Below, one piece after another: positions 16,226 through 26,000 of a stretch of 64,000 bases of DNA. The stretch comes from Xanthocytophaga agilis (lineage in GTDB: Bacteria > Bacteroidota > Bacteroidia > Cytophagales > 172606-1): assembly GCF_030068605.1 (NCBI RefSeq), contig NZ_JASJOU010000001.1:930001-994000 (forward strand), given 5' to 3'. Every line of letters starts with the position of its first letter. The first letter of the stretch is position 1. Position numbers and translations under genes: made by a program. Below the pieces are notes generated by a model. That model was given only the letters and a program-made list of their open reading frames with translations. It did no database searches and was not told the origin of the DNA.

Positions 16226-17695
16226 ATGCTTAAGCAAACTCAAGTTCAGAAACAAGGACTTCGCATTGCTCCTACACACATACAAATGCTAAATCTTTTG
16301 CATCTGTCAACTGATGAACTTGTTCAGCAGATCCAAAAAGAACTGGAAGAGAATCCAGCTTTGGAGGAAGGTGCCACTGTAGCAGAAGAAACAGAAAGTG
16401 ATGTGGTAACAGATGAATTTGAAACTGATGACATGTATGAAGATACACCTGTAACTGAAGAATTGTATGACTGGGATAGTTTGGTAGAGGATGATTTACC
16501 TAATTATAAAACTCAGGTTAATAACTATACAGACCAGGAAGAATATTCTCGCCCTATACCTCAAGCAAAATCCTTCAGAGAAGAACTAAAAGATCAGATA
16601 CATTTTCTACCTTTAACAGAAAGACAACAACAGATTGCAGAGTTTATTCTTGATTCTATTGATGATGATGGGTATTTGCGTTATTCTTCTGAAGATCTTG
16701 CCGATGACATCTCATTTTCGTTAAATGTTTTTATTAATGAAGAAGAAATAGAGTCTATACGCAAACTCATTCAACATCTAGACCCTCCGGGAATAGGTGC
16801 ACGTGACTTACAGGAATGTCTTCTTCTCCAATTATCCAGACGTGAAACGGACGAAAATGTACTTCTGGCCTGCACAATCGTAGAGGACTATATGCATGAA
16901 ATCGAAACTGGTAATTACGACAGAATTGTACGCTTACTAGGGTTAGATTATGAACGGATGCAAGAAGTTCTTAAACTTATTTCCTCTTTGCAGCCCAAGC
17001 CTATCTATAGTGATGCTGCGACTGCTTCAGTAAATGAATATATTGTGCCTGATTTTATCCTGCAGTACGAAAACGGTTCAATACGGGTGATTCTTAATAG
17101 TAAAAATGCCCCAGAACTTCGATTAAGCAGAGCAATGCTGGATATTGCTCAAGGAAAAGCCAAAACAGATAAAAGCACCTACCAATTTGTTAAAAATAAA
17201 GTTGATTCAGCCAGATGGTTCATTGATGCCATTCAGCAACGTGAAAATACAATGCTGAGTACAATGAACGCCATTTTGCAACTGCAATATGATTACTTTG
17301 TATCTGGCGAAATTGTTGACCTGAAACCTATGATTCTAAAAGACATTGCAGACATGATAGGTATGGATATCTCAACTATTTCAAGGGTTACCAGTACAAG
17401 ATATGTACAAACTCCATTTGGAATAATTCCTCTTAAACAATTATTTACAGAAAAAACAATCCGTGAAGATGGTGAAGAGGTCTCCACTATGGAAGTTAAG
17501 GAAATGATCGCAGACATAATTGAAAACGAAGATAAGAATCATACTCTTTCTGATAAAGAGATTGTTGACCTATTGGTTTCCCGTGGCTATTCTATCGCCC
17601 GCCGGACAGTAGTGAAATACCGTGATCAGCTGAATATTCCTTCTGCGAAATTAAGAAAATGGACTGATGTAGGTAAACACAAATTGAGAATATAA
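16226..17695 (+). CDS. rpoN: RNA polymerase sigma-54 factor
   Basis: A 489-residue sigma-54. Region I is the Gln/Leu-rich start (QTQVQKQGLRIAPTHIQMLN), and the acidic region II spans about 50-110. The core-binding region follows, then the helix-turn-helix near ADMIGMDISTISRVTS, and the RpoN box ARRTVVKYRDQ near residue 458, which contacts the -24 element (consensus ARRTVAKYRE). The length is normal. Sigma-54 needs an ATP-dependent activator, and two such regulators lie in this window (17804 and 24420). The first starts 108 bases downstream in the same orientation, so the two could be co-transcribed. Confidence 0.97.
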   Translation: MLKQTQVQKQGLRIAPTHIQMLNLLHLSTDELVQQIQKELEENPALEEGATVAEETESDVVTDEFETDDMYEDTPVTEELYDWDSLVEDDLPNYKTQVNNYTDQEEYSRPIPQAKSFREELKDQIHFLPLTERQQQIAEFILDSIDDDGYLRYSSEDLADDISFSLNVFINEEEIESIRKLIQHLDPPGIGARDLQECLLLQLSRRETDENVLLACTIVEDYMHEIETGNYDRIVRLLGLDYERMQEVLKLISSLQPKPIYSDAATASVNEYIVPDFILQYENGSIRVILNSKNAPELRLSRAMLDIAQGKAKTDKSTYQFVKNKVDSARWFIDAIQQRENTMLSTMNAILQLQYDYFVSGEIVDLKPMILKDIADMIGMDISTISRVTSTRYVQTPFGIIPLKQLFTEKTIREDGEEVSTMEVKEMIADIIENEDKNHTLSDKEIVDLLVSRGYSIARRTVVKYRDQLNIPSAKLRKWTDVGKHKLRI

Positions 17696-17803
17696 ATTAG
17701 CCATTTGTTACTTGCTGTATTTCAGATAGTCTGTTGTCTATACAGCACAATAAGTATATAAAGTACACATAATAACCAATCAACCTTTTTAACCTATTCT
17801 TGT

Positions 17804-19282
17804 ATGAGCAAAATTCTGGTAATTGATGATGATTTAGACATTTGTTTGTTATTAAAACGTTTTCTGACGAAACACCAGTTCGATGTGCAGGTAGCAAACA
17901 ATGGAAAAGATAGTCTTCAAATTTTGCAAGAATTTAAACCGGATCTGGTGTTAACAGATTTTAAACTGGGTGACATGACTGGTGGGGAAATCTTAACAAA
18001 GATTAAAGAAAAATATCCACATGTTCCTGTTATTGTTATTACAGGATATTCTGATATCAAGATAGCAGTTGATGTCATGCGTTTAGGCGCATTTGACTAT
18101 GTGACCAAACCTCTTTTTCCGGATGAAATTCTGCTGACTGTGCGAAAAGCACTGGAAGACTCGCAAGACAAAACAACTCAGCAAACTGTTGCTCCTGTTG
18201 TAGAAGTTGGTAAAACGGAAGTCAATGGAGATAGTCTTGCTGAAAGTACCAAAAAGGGCAAAACTTTTCGCTTTAATAGTGAATATATTTTTGGGAATGA
18301 TCCTGCCTCCAAGGAGCTTTACAGACAAATAGATCTGGTAGCTCCGACTAATTATAGTGTTATTATTTATGGTGAAAGTGGTTCAGGAAAAGAAGCTATC
18401 GCACGTGAGATACACAAGCGAAGTAAAAGACGTGATCAGCCCTTTGTAGCTATGGATTGTGGTGCTATTCCCCGAGATCTGGCTAATAGCGAATTATTTG
18501 GTCATGAAAAAGGGTCATTTACCGGTGCCTTAACTACTAAAATAGGACACTTTGAACAGGCAAATGGAGGGACATTATTTTTGGATGAGGTAGCGAATCT
18601 ATCCTATGACGTACAAGTATCCCTATTACGTGTTGTACAGGAACGACGGGTAAAGCGTATTGGTAGTACTAAAGAGATACCATTAGATGTTCGCATCGTA
18701 GTAGCTAGTAACGAAAAATTGATGGATGCTTTTCGCCAAGGAAAATTCAGAGAAGATTTGTTCTACCGCTTTAATGAATTTAGTATTGATGTTCCTCCCT
18801 TGCGGGATCGAAAGGAAGATGTAATGACATTTGCGAATCATTTTCTGTTAAATACCAATGCTGAATTAGGTAAAAATGTCAAAGGTTTTAGTGATGATGT
18901 GATTGCTTATTTTATGAAATATCCTTGGCCAGGTAATTTGAGGGAGTTGAAAAATGTAATCAAACGGGCTACGCTTCTCACAGATGGGGATTATATTGAA
19001 GCTATAACTTTGCCTTTTGAGATTTCCAATTATTCAAAGCTGCAATTTATTGATGATAGCCCCGCTAGTTTACCAATACCTGAAATAGATATACATCCTG
19101 AAGTTAATTCTGTAAATGCATTATCCCGAAAAAATAGTTTGAAGGATGTTGCACATGGAGCAGAATATGAAATGATTCTCAATGTATTGAAACAGGTAAA
19201 CTTTAACAAAAGTAAGGCTGCTAAAATCCTGGATATTGATCGGAAAACATTGTACAATAAATTAAAGATATACAATCTATAA
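17804..19282 (+). CDS. NtrC-type sigma-54-dependent response regulator
   Basis: A 492-residue enhancer-binding protein. It has a receiver domain (D8-D10, phospho-acceptor Asp52 in LVLTDFKLGD), a linker, and an AAA+ domain with Walker A GESGSGKEAIAREIH. The sigma-54 contact loop reads GSFTGA instead of the consensus GAFTGA, and Walker B is GGTLFLDEVANL. A Fis-type helix-turn-helix ends the protein (NKSKAAKILDIDRKTLYNKL). It lies between rpoN and two PAS histidine kinases, which are its likely partners. It activates transcription at sigma-54 promoters when phosphorylated. The regulon is unknown; it is probably distinct from the kdp regulator at 24420. Confidence 0.93.
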   Translation: MSKILVIDDDLDICLLLKRFLTKHQFDVQVANNGKDSLQILQEFKPDLVLTDFKLGDMTGGEILTKIKEKYPHVPVIVITGYSDIKIAVDVMRLGAFDYVTKPLFPDEILLTVRKALEDSQDKTTQQTVAPVVEVGKTEVNGDSLAESTKKGKTFRFNSEYIFGNDPASKELYRQIDLVAPTNYSVIIYGESGSGKEAIAREIHKRSKRRDQPFVAMDCGAIPRDLANSELFGHEKGSFTGALTTKIGHFEQANGGTLFLDEVANLSYDVQVSLLRVVQERRVKRIGSTKEIPLDVRIVVASNEKLMDAFRQGKFREDLFYRFNEFSIDVPPLRDRKEDVMTFANHFLLNTNAELGKNVKGFSDDVIAYFMKYPWPGNLRELKNVIKRATLLTDGDYIEAITLPFEISNYSKLQFIDDSPASLPIPEIDIHPEVNSVNALSRKNSLKDVAHGAEYEMILNVLKQVNFNKSKAAKILDIDRKTLYNKLKIYNL

Positions 19283-19384
19283 AATAAAAGTTTTCCTGCA
19301 CTAACAGTATTGCCAATGCACAAACTCTGTTAGTGCACTTTTATATATGCAGAATTATGAAATCTGCTCAATCCTTTACAGTTC

Positions 19385-21295
19385 ATGCGCCTCACTTCTA
19401 TTATTCCTGGTTCTCAGCTCGAATCTGAAATTCTTACAGAAGATGCTTTCCAGAGAATTATAGGGCTTTCCTCCACACTTATCCATATTCATGAAATACC
19501 AGATGTAAAGATCCTTTATGTAAACAAAGAGATAACAGAAATCTTAGGATATAGTTTGGAGGATTTAGAGACAATGAACAGATCATTGTCCGGGCTTTCT
19601 GATAATCTTTTTCCTGATAATTTTTCAGGCATTTTTGAAGAACTACCAGATGTTTGGCTTAGAGAGGGGACTATAAAGCATAAAAATGGAGGAACAAGAT
19701 ATTTAAAGACAAGATATACGATCTTAAAGAAGGCACACGGAACTGTTACTGAGATTCTGGGGTATTCAGAAGATATTACAGAGGAAAAGGTTCTGGTAGA
19801 AAGACTCAGACAACAAGAGTTGATTATGACTCAGGCTGAAGTCTCAATGAAATTTGGTAGTTGGGAATGGGACATTTCTACTAATAAGGTTGTATGGTCT
19901 AAAGGATTATGGGAAATCTTTGGTCAGGATATAGAGTTGTTTGAATTAAGTTATGATTCGTTTATCAGCCTGTTAGATTTCAGGGATCAAAAACGAATGA
20001 CTGAATGCATTGCAAAATGTATGCAGGATCACAATCCATATCAGATAGAACATTCTATAATCAGGCCAGATGGTGAACGGCGGATCTTGATGGGTAAAGG
20101 CCAGCCTGTTTTTGATGAGAAAGGAAATCCAATAAAGTTTCTTGGAAGTGCTGCTGATATAACAGAACTACGCAATACAACCCGTCAATTGATGAATAGT
20201 GAAGCTTTGTTGAAAGAAGCTGAGTCCATCATGGGATACGGTAGTTGGGAATTGTGTCTGGATACAGGAAAGATGAGCTGGTCAAAAGGAATGTTTCAAT
20301 TACATGAATTACCAGAAAATAACTTTCCTACAATATCTCTTGATGAGTATCTGCATCATTTTATCAGACAAGAAGATAGAGAGCGTATTAAAAATGCTTG
20401 CTTTGATGCAATTTCCAATCATCAAACTTTTCATATTGAGGCACAACTGATTACTGCTTCAAATCAGCAACGAACTGTAATTTTGCATGGAAGGCTAGGA
20501 GAGGATGAAGGTGAATTTCCTCGCCGGATAGTTGGTAGTATAAATGATATTACACAATTACGTACATATGAAGAAGAGCTGGAAGCTAAGATTCACGAAC
20601 TAAATCATTCAAATCAGGAGCTAGAGCAATTTGCTTATATAGCTTCACATGATTTACAGGAACCTCTACGTAAAATTAGGGCTTTTGCTGAGTTTCTCCA
20701 ACAACGTCTTGGATCAAAACTTACAGAAATTGAATTTGATTCTCTGGAAAGGATGCGGGAGTCTGCCAGACGTATGCAGGAGATGATTCAGACTTTACTG
20801 GAGTTTTCACGAATTGGACGGGTTCAGCAACCCTTTGATTCTATAGATCTTTCTCATACTCTGCAAAAAGTCCTCGAGGATCTGGATGAAAAAATAAATG
20901 ATAAACAGGCTGTCATCCATGTAGGAAATTTGCCCGTGGTTAAAGCGGTAGATGCACAAATGCACCAGTTATTTTTGAATCTGATTGGGAATGCATTGAA
21001 ATTTAATACTGCACAGCCTAGAATATCTGTTTCTACCATCTTAACACTGCATTCAGGGACTAAGAAATATTGGCAAATATCTATATCTGACAATGGGATT
21101 GGATTTGAAGCTGAATATGCTGAACAAATTTTCACTTTATTCAGACGATTAAATGCCCGTTTTGAATATTCTGGAACAGGCATTGGTTTAGCTATTTGCA
21201 AAAGAATAGTTGAAGGGCACGGCGGAGTCATATGGGCAGAGAGTACTCCTGGTAATGGGGCTACTTTTACATTTACTTTGCCTGTATTTGAGTGA
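19385..21295 (+). CDS. Multi-PAS sensor histidine kinase
   Basis: A 636-residue cytoplasmic kinase without membrane helices. Three PAS/PAC units (roughly 20-145, 150-270 and 275-400) repeat patterns such as FGSWEWDISTNKVVWSKGLW and YGSWELCLDTGKMSWSKGMF. They are followed by a dimerisation domain with His422 in YIASHDLQEPLRKI and a HATPase domain with N box LIGNALKFN, G1 DNGIGF and G2 GTGIGLAICKRI. The SHDLQEPLR box is that of the phytochrome-like kinase subfamily. The ligand of the PAS units is unknown. It follows the NtrC-type regulator by about 100 bases and precedes another sensor, so the three probably form one pathway. Confidence 0.92.
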   Translation: MRLTSIIPGSQLESEILTEDAFQRIIGLSSTLIHIHEIPDVKILYVNKEITEILGYSLEDLETMNRSLSGLSDNLFPDNFSGIFEELPDVWLREGTIKHKNGGTRYLKTRYTILKKAHGTVTEILGYSEDITEEKVLVERLRQQELIMTQAEVSMKFGSWEWDISTNKVVWSKGLWEIFGQDIELFELSYDSFISLLDFRDQKRMTECIAKCMQDHNPYQIEHSIIRPDGERRILMGKGQPVFDEKGNPIKFLGSAADITELRNTTRQLMNSEALLKEAESIMGYGSWELCLDTGKMSWSKGMFQLHELPENNFPTISLDEYLHHFIRQEDRERIKNACFDAISNHQTFHIEAQLITASNQQRTVILHGRLGEDEGEFPRRIVGSINDITQLRTYEEELEAKIHELNHSNQELEQFAYIASHDLQEPLRKIRAFAEFLQQRLGSKLTEIEFDSLERMRESARRMQEMIQTLLEFSRIGRVQQPFDSIDLSHTLQKVLEDLDEKINDKQAVIHVGNLPVVKAVDAQMHQLFLNLIGNALKFNTAQPRISVSTILTLHSGTKKYWQISISDNGIGFEAEYAEQIFTLFRRLNARFEYSGTGIGLAICKRIVEGHGGVIWAESTPGNGATFTFTLPVFE

Positions 21296-21378
21296 TTATA
21301 TTAAATAGACAATAAGAAGATATTTTATTCATTACTTGTAAAAAAATCCTTTATGAAAGTAAAGGTACCACTTTAACA

Positions 21379-22818
21379 ATGGAAACTATCCGTGTGTTGT
21401 TAGTCGATGATGATGAAGATGATTATTTATTAATGAAAAATTATCTGAGTGGTATACCAGATAAAAGCTTTACAGTTAGCTGGGCTTATCGTTACCAGGA
21501 TGCAATTCAGAAAATTGCAGAGAAAAATCATGACATTTATATCTACGATTTCTTTCTGGGTGCTAAAAACGGTCTGGATCTTATTCGAGAAACCAAAGAA
21601 ATTGATGAAGATGCTGCTATTATACTACTGACAGGTAAAGGCAATTCGGATATTGACAGAAAAGCGACAGAACTTGGAGCTATGGACTATCTGATCAAGA
21701 GTGAATTAGATAGTGAGAAAGTTGAAAGAAGTATCCGGTATTCCATTGAACGTATGTCTGCAATTCGCGCGTTACGTGAAAGTGAGCGTAAATACCGTAA
21801 TATCTTTGATCAGTCTCAGGATTTTATTTTTCTAATGGATGATAAAGGAACAATATTAGATGTCAACTCAGCGGGGAGCCAGATTCTAGGATATAGGAGA
21901 GAAGAGTTTTTGGAGATGCAACTTCAGGATCTAATGGAAGAAACTGCACATAAGCGACAACTAAACGAGTTGCTCCAGAATAAAAAAGAGGTAAGTGAGT
22001 GGGAAGCTGTTTTTCTATCCAAAAGTCAGAAAAAGCTTTATTGCCTTCTTTCGCTGGGCCGCCCGTCTAACGAGGATAACAGTTACTATCAGGGCACACT
22101 GCATGATGTAACTGAAAAGAAAAGACTGGAACGAAATGCTACTCTGGCTGAAAAAATGGCTGCCAGTGGACGTCTGGTACGTACAATGGGTCATGAAATT
22201 CGTAATCCTTTGACAAATATTAATCTGGCTTTGGACCAACTGGAAGCTGAGTTAGTGGATGACTCCTTTTCTTTGTATACGGATATTATCAAACGTAATG
22301 TGAATAGGGTAAATGGTCTGATTACTGATTTGTTGAATTCGCTGAAACCTACGGAAGTAAGGCGTACATTTTACCCTGTCCATCAACTATTGGATGAGAC
22401 AATTGATCTGGCAAAAGATCGGGCTCATCTGAAGAAGGTAACTGTGGTGAAACAGTATGAAAAGACTGAGTGTGATTTAAATCTGGATAAATCACTGGTA
22501 TCAATAGCTTTACTGAATATCATTATTAATGCTATTGAGGCAATGTCAGAAGATATAGGTACACTAACTATCGGAACAGAAATTACAGATACCTACTGTC
22601 TTACATTCATAGAAGATAATGGAGTGGGTATAAAAGAGGAAGAACTGCAACACCTGTTTGAACCTTACTTTACAACAAAACAGGATGGTATGGGGCTTGG
22701 GCTTGCAGCAACACTGAATATTCTCCAATCACATGGAGCAACAGTAGATGTAGAGTCTGAAGTAGGTATAGGTACCAAATTTACTATCCGTTTTCCGAGA
22801 AATGAAAACCTGAATTAA
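21379..22818 (+). CDS. Receiver-PAS-histidine kinase
   Basis: A 479-residue protein with an N-terminal receiver domain (D10-D12, phospho-acceptor Asp57 in IYIYDFFLGAKNG), a PAS domain (about 133-245, NIFDQSQDFIFLMDDKGTIL) and an NtrB-like kinase core. That core has His272 in MGHEIRNPLTNI, N box LLNIIINAIEAM, G1 EDNGVGI and G2 GMGLGLAATLNI. The receiver-first order suggests it receives phosphate or acts downstream of the kinase 83 bases upstream. The NtrB-like H box suits an NtrC-type partner, here the 17804 regulator. It is soluble, with no membrane segments. Confidence 0.92.
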   Translation: METIRVLLVDDDEDDYLLMKNYLSGIPDKSFTVSWAYRYQDAIQKIAEKNHDIYIYDFFLGAKNGLDLIRETKEIDEDAAIILLTGKGNSDIDRKATELGAMDYLIKSELDSEKVERSIRYSIERMSAIRALRESERKYRNIFDQSQDFIFLMDDKGTILDVNSAGSQILGYRREEFLEMQLQDLMEETAHKRQLNELLQNKKEVSEWEAVFLSKSQKKLYCLLSLGRPSNEDNSYYQGTLHDVTEKKRLERNATLAEKMAASGRLVRTMGHEIRNPLTNINLALDQLEAELVDDSFSLYTDIIKRNVNRVNGLITDLLNSLKPTEVRRTFYPVHQLLDETIDLAKDRAHLKKVTVVKQYEKTECDLNLDKSLVSIALLNIIINAIEAMSEDIGTLTIGTEITDTYCLTFIEDNGVGIKEEELQHLFEPYFTTKQDGMGLGLAATLNILQSHGATVDVESEVGIGTKFTIRFPRNENLN

Positions 22819-22840
22819 GTTTAAAACTAAAGTTCTAAGA

Positions 22841-22873
22841 AAATCCTCATTTCTCAGCCAGAAGTGAGGATTT
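22841..22873. terminator. Terminator overlapping the end of the convergent brkB-like gene
   Basis: AAATCCTCA and TGAGGATTT form a 9-bp stem followed by TTTTTTG on the plus strand. The left arm contains the stop codon of the minus-strand YihY-like gene, so the terminator of the kinase operon is encoded within the last codons of its convergent neighbour. Confidence 0.75.
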
Positions 22874-23818
22874 TTTGTTTTCATGATTAATGGTCTTCAT
22901 CTCATTTGCTGAATGTTCTGTTTCTTCTTTTACAATAAAGACTGCATGCTTAGACGGCTCTATAGGTGTCCCAAAACATTGTGAGTAAACCTTTGTAAAC
23001 TCTGCACCAAAATAGAGAATAATAGAGGAGTAATATACCCATAACAGAATTACGATAATAGAACCGGCCGCACCATATGTACTACCTACATCAGATTGAC
23101 CGAGATAAAAACTTATCAGAAATTTACCTAATGTAAATAATACAGCTGTAAATGCTGCACCTATTAATGTGTCTTTCCAGCGAGGGTTACCATCCGGAAG
23201 TACTTTAAATATTATTGCAAACAGTGCTGTAATGACACAGATTATAAGAATGTAATTTAGAGCATATGCAATATAGAGTGTATAATCGGAGAATAGACGT
23301 TCTAACTGTTGGCTGAGAATATCTAAAAAAGCACTGACTATAAGAGATACCAAAAGTAAAAAGCCTAATGTAATAATAAGAGAGAAGGATAACAGGCGAT
23401 TTTGAATAAACTTAAACCACCCTTGTTTGGGTTTAGCCTTGATAGACCAGACAGAATTTATAGAATCCTGAATTTCAATAAATACACCAGTCGCACTGAA
23501 TATTAATGTCGCAATACCTATGATAGCACCCATATGACTATCTCCGGATATCTGTACATTTTTAATTATTTCCTGTATTTGCAATGCTGCACTTTTACCA
23601 ATTACCGAATCTATCTGACCATAGATACGACCTTGTATAGCTTCCCTTCCATAGAATACCCCTAAGAGTGAGATCACAACAATTAGCAGAGGAGCTAGTG
23701 AGAAAACTGTATAGTAAGATAAAGAGGCACTAAGCTTCATCGCATTGTCATTTATAAAAGCATTGAAGCTACCTTTTAATACTGTCCAGAAGTTTTGAAA
23801 AAATTTTTTTACATGCAT
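22847..23818 (-). CDS. YihY/BrkB family inner-membrane protein
   Basis: A 323-residue membrane protein with six hydrophobic segments. It has the family signatures KLSASLSYYTVFSLAPLLIV in the first membrane segment, GATLIFSATGVFIEIQDSIN-like spacing mid-protein, and YGAAGSIIVILLWVYYSS before the last helix. YihY/BrkB proteins (formerly misnamed RNase BN) are of uncertain function; some are linked to serum resistance or transport. A polar 45-residue tail ends the protein. It is monocistronic and convergent with the kinase operon. Confidence 0.9.
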   Translation of the reverse strand: MHVKKFFQNFWTVLKGSFNAFINDNAMKLSASLSYYTVFSLAPLLIVVISLLGVFYGREAIQGRIYGQIDSVIGKSAALQIQEIIKNVQISGDSHMGAIIGIATLIFSATGVFIEIQDSINSVWSIKAKPKQGWFKFIQNRLLSFSLIITLGFLLLVSLIVSAFLDILSQQLERLFSDYTLYIAYALNYILIICVITALFAIIFKVLPDGNPRWKDTLIGAAFTAVLFTLGKFLISFYLGQSDVGSTYGAAGSIIVILLWVYYSSIILYFGAEFTKVYSQCFGTPIEPSKHAVFIVKEETEHSANEMKTINHENKKSSLLAEK

Positions 23819-23985
23819 AGTTGTACTAGTAAGGTCATTCGGAATCTCAACTAATGCAAAGAAAAATTTCGTAACTTCTGGAAATGATTGATTTTGCTTG
23901 CGGATTGTAGAAAAACAGTCACAATTGTACCCTATCTACTGAATGGTTGAGTACTATACTAAGTGAGTTTATACTAAGAGAGTAA

Positions 23986-23992
23986 TGGCATG
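23986..23992 (+). promoter_or_regulatory. TGGCATG element upstream of the 51-aa membrane protein
   Basis: TGGCATGATTCTTTGAAAAT lies 57 bases before the start codon at 24049. Its first twelve bases match the AGGCATGATTCT element upstream of the csbD-like gene except for the first base. Confidence 0.4.
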
Positions 23993-24048
23993 ATTCTTTG
24001 AAAATCTATGGTAGTAAAACAAACTGAATATACTAAACCTTATCAACC

Positions 24049-24204
24049 ATGAGAAATTTATTGTATATCGTTGCCGTCATTTTATTGATTGGATGGCTTT
24101 TGGGATTTTTTGCATTTAGCCTGGGTGGATTAATCCATATTCTATTAGTAATTGCTGTAATCGCATTGATTCTGGCGGTTATTAGAGGTGCTGCCAGTGT
24201 GTAG
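24049..24204 (+). CDS. Lmo0937 family small membrane protein
   Basis: A 51-residue protein, almost wholly hydrophobic. It starts MRNLLYIVAVILLIGWLLG, has a FAFSLGGLIHILLVIAVIAL second helix and ends ILAVIRGAASV. This is the compact two-helix hairpin of the lmo0937 (DUF5670-type) family, whose members are 45-55 residues and often stress-induced. It stands alone, with a TGGCATG element upstream and a terminator about 90 bases downstream. The function is unknown. The sequence match to the family is clear. Confidence 0.85.
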   Translation: MRNLLYIVAVILLIGWLLGFFAFSLGGLIHILLVIAVIALILAVIRGAASV

Positions 24205-24296
24205 CTGAGGTATATTTGTATTGAATCTTTTGGAATTACATATAAGGAAGATGTGTGAATTAGATGGAGTAAGAGTAAGATAATCTTTCTTTTGGC

Positions 24297-24323
24297 AAAC
24301 AGCTTATATCACATAAGCTGTTT
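24297..24323 (+). terminator. Terminator after the 51-aa membrane protein
   Basis: AAACAGCTTAT pairs perfectly with ATAAGCTGTTT around a 5-base loop, followed by TTTGTTTTT. Confidence 0.8.
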
Positions 24324-24419
24324 TTTGTTTTTAGAAATACAATACGTTGTTGGGCTTTTTAGAAAAGTTTGGTGAGCAAATAGTATACTTGCAGGCTTTT
24401 ACTGAAATAAAGCTGTTGA

Positions 24420-25769
24420 ATGATAAAGCCATCCCTATTAATTATTGATGATGAAGTAAAGCTGAGATCGTTATTGACACGTATTCTTGAGCTTGAAGGA
24501 TATACTATCTGGCAAGCATCTACTGTACGCCAGGGTTTACAAGAACTGGAAAAACACACAGACGTCTTACTGATTTTAACAGATGTTCGATTACCTGATG
24601 GAGATGGAATAGATCTGTTACAAAAAGTAAAATCAAAATATCCAGATATAGAAGTTATTGTAATGACTGCCTATGGTACAATTTCAGATGGAGTGAAGGC
24701 CATGAAACTAGGTGCATTTGATTATATCACAAAAGGTGATCAGGATGAACAAATGCTTCTCACCATAGAAAAGGCTGTGGAAAAGGCTCAGCTTAGAAAA
24801 AAAGTCTCAGAGTTAGAGAGTAAGGTGAATACGCAAAGTGGTTTTGAGACCATTATTGGCAATGCACCTGCTATAGCTAATGCAATTAATATGGCCAGAA
24901 GGGTCGCTACAGCTGATACTTCTGTTTTATTGGAAGGCGAAACTGGAACAGGAAAAGAATTATTTGCACAGGCCATTCATCAAGCTAGCACACGAAAGGG
25001 AAAACCCTTTGTAGCTGTTAATTGTAGTGCTTTTCCCAAAGACTTGCTGGAATCTGAGATGTTTGGCTACCGGAAAGGTGCCTTTAGTGGGGCTGTATCT
25101 GATAAAAAAGGTTTATTTGAAGAAGCAGATACTGGTACCTTATTTCTGGATGAAATTGGAGAAATGCATACAGATTTACAATCTAAACTTTTGCGGGTAC
25201 TGGAAACACAGACATTTACCAAATTAGGCGATACCAAACCTACTAAAGTGAATGTTCGAATTGTGGCTGCAACAAATCGTGATCTCAATAAAGAAGCAGA
25301 AAAAGATCATTTTCGTTTGGATTTATATTATCGGTTATCGGTCTTTAAAATCCTGATTCCAGCCTTACGTGAACGTAAAGAGGATATTCCTACTCTAGCT
25401 TTACATTTCTGCCAGTATTATGCTTTAAAGACTAATAAAAGAATCGATTCCCTGGCCCCTGAATTTATCAAACAATTGATGGGATATACTTGGAAGGGAA
25501 ATATACGTGAATTAAAAAATATCATTGAACGAGCTGTTATCCTTTGTGACTTGGATCAACTTACAGAAGATCTGCTACCTATTGAAATTCTGTCAGATAA
25601 AACAGATAAAACTATCAACCATTCTGAAACATCTATTTCTGCAATTGAGAAGATTCATATCCAGAAAATTTTGTCCGTAACAGGTGGTAACAAACCAGAA
25701 GCAGCTAATTTACTTGGTATAGGTCTTACTACACTTTACCGAAAGATGCACGAATATGGTTTAGAATAA
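24420..25769 (+). CDS. NtrC-type sigma-54 response regulator, putative kdp activator
   Basis: A 449-residue enhancer-binding protein. The receiver domain has D10/D11 and phospho-acceptor Asp55 in LILTDVRLPDGDG. The AAA+ domain has Walker A GETGTGKELFAQAIH, the sigma-54 contact loop GAFSGA (consensus GAFTGA) and Walker B GTLFLDEIGEM. A C-terminal Fis-type helix-turn-helix follows (NKPEAANLLGIGLTTLYRKM). It lies immediately upstream of the kdp operon, and no OmpR-type KdpE exists at the locus, so I infer that it replaces KdpE and is phosphorylated by the kinase at 33491. A perfect inverted repeat and a sigma-54-like promoter lie just downstream. The family is certain; the kdp role is inference from position. 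Confidence 0.9.
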   Translation: MIKPSLLIIDDEVKLRSLLTRILELEGYTIWQASTVRQGLQELEKHTDVLLILTDVRLPDGDGIDLLQKVKSKYPDIEVIVMTAYGTISDGVKAMKLGAFDYITKGDQDEQMLLTIEKAVEKAQLRKKVSELESKVNTQSGFETIIGNAPAIANAINMARRVATADTSVLLEGETGTGKELFAQAIHQASTRKGKPFVAVNCSAFPKDLLESEMFGYRKGAFSGAVSDKKGLFEEADTGTLFLDEIGEMHTDLQSKLLRVLETQTFTKLGDTKPTKVNVRIVAATNRDLNKEAEKDHFRLDLYYRLSVFKILIPALRERKEDIPTLALHFCQYYALKTNKRIDSLAPEFIKQLMGYTWKGNIRELKNIIERAVILCDLDQLTEDLLPIEILSDKTDKTINHSETSISAIEKIHIQKILSVTGGNKPEAANLLGIGLTTLYRKMHEYGLE

Positions 25770-25786
25770 CTCCATTGCTTTCTGTT

Positions 25787-25824
25787 AAAAAGCCCTGTAG
25801 ATACTAGTATCTACAGGGCTTTTT
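25787..25824 (+). terminator. Terminator of the NtrC-type regulator
   Basis: A 17-bp perfect stem (AAAAAGCCCTGTAGATA and complement) around CTAG, followed by more T. It separates the regulator from the kdp operon. Confidence 0.88.
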
Positions 25825-25876
25825 TATTTCACTCCAATCCTGTTGAAAAATCTATTGTACAAATTTTATCAAACTC

Positions 25877-25917
25877 ATTTTCCATTTTGAAAAAATAGCA
25901 TTTTCAAAATGGAAAAT
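25877..25917. promoter_or_regulatory. Perfect inverted repeat, likely enhancer of the kdp operon
   Basis: The arms ATTTTCCATTTTGAAAA and TTTTCAAAATGGAAAAT are exact reverse complements separated by 7 bases. The position, about 85 bases upstream of a sigma-54-like promoter and just after the gene for a Fis-type sigma-54 activator, is where an upstream activating sequence would be. There is no T-run after it, so a terminator is less likely. Direct evidence of binding is lacking. Confidence 0.6.
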
Positions 25918-26000
25918 CATAGCTCTGTAATTATTTCTGATTTGTGGTAAGTTATTGGTTTTTAATGAGTTGTTGTTTGTGTCTGGTTCTTATAGAGTAA

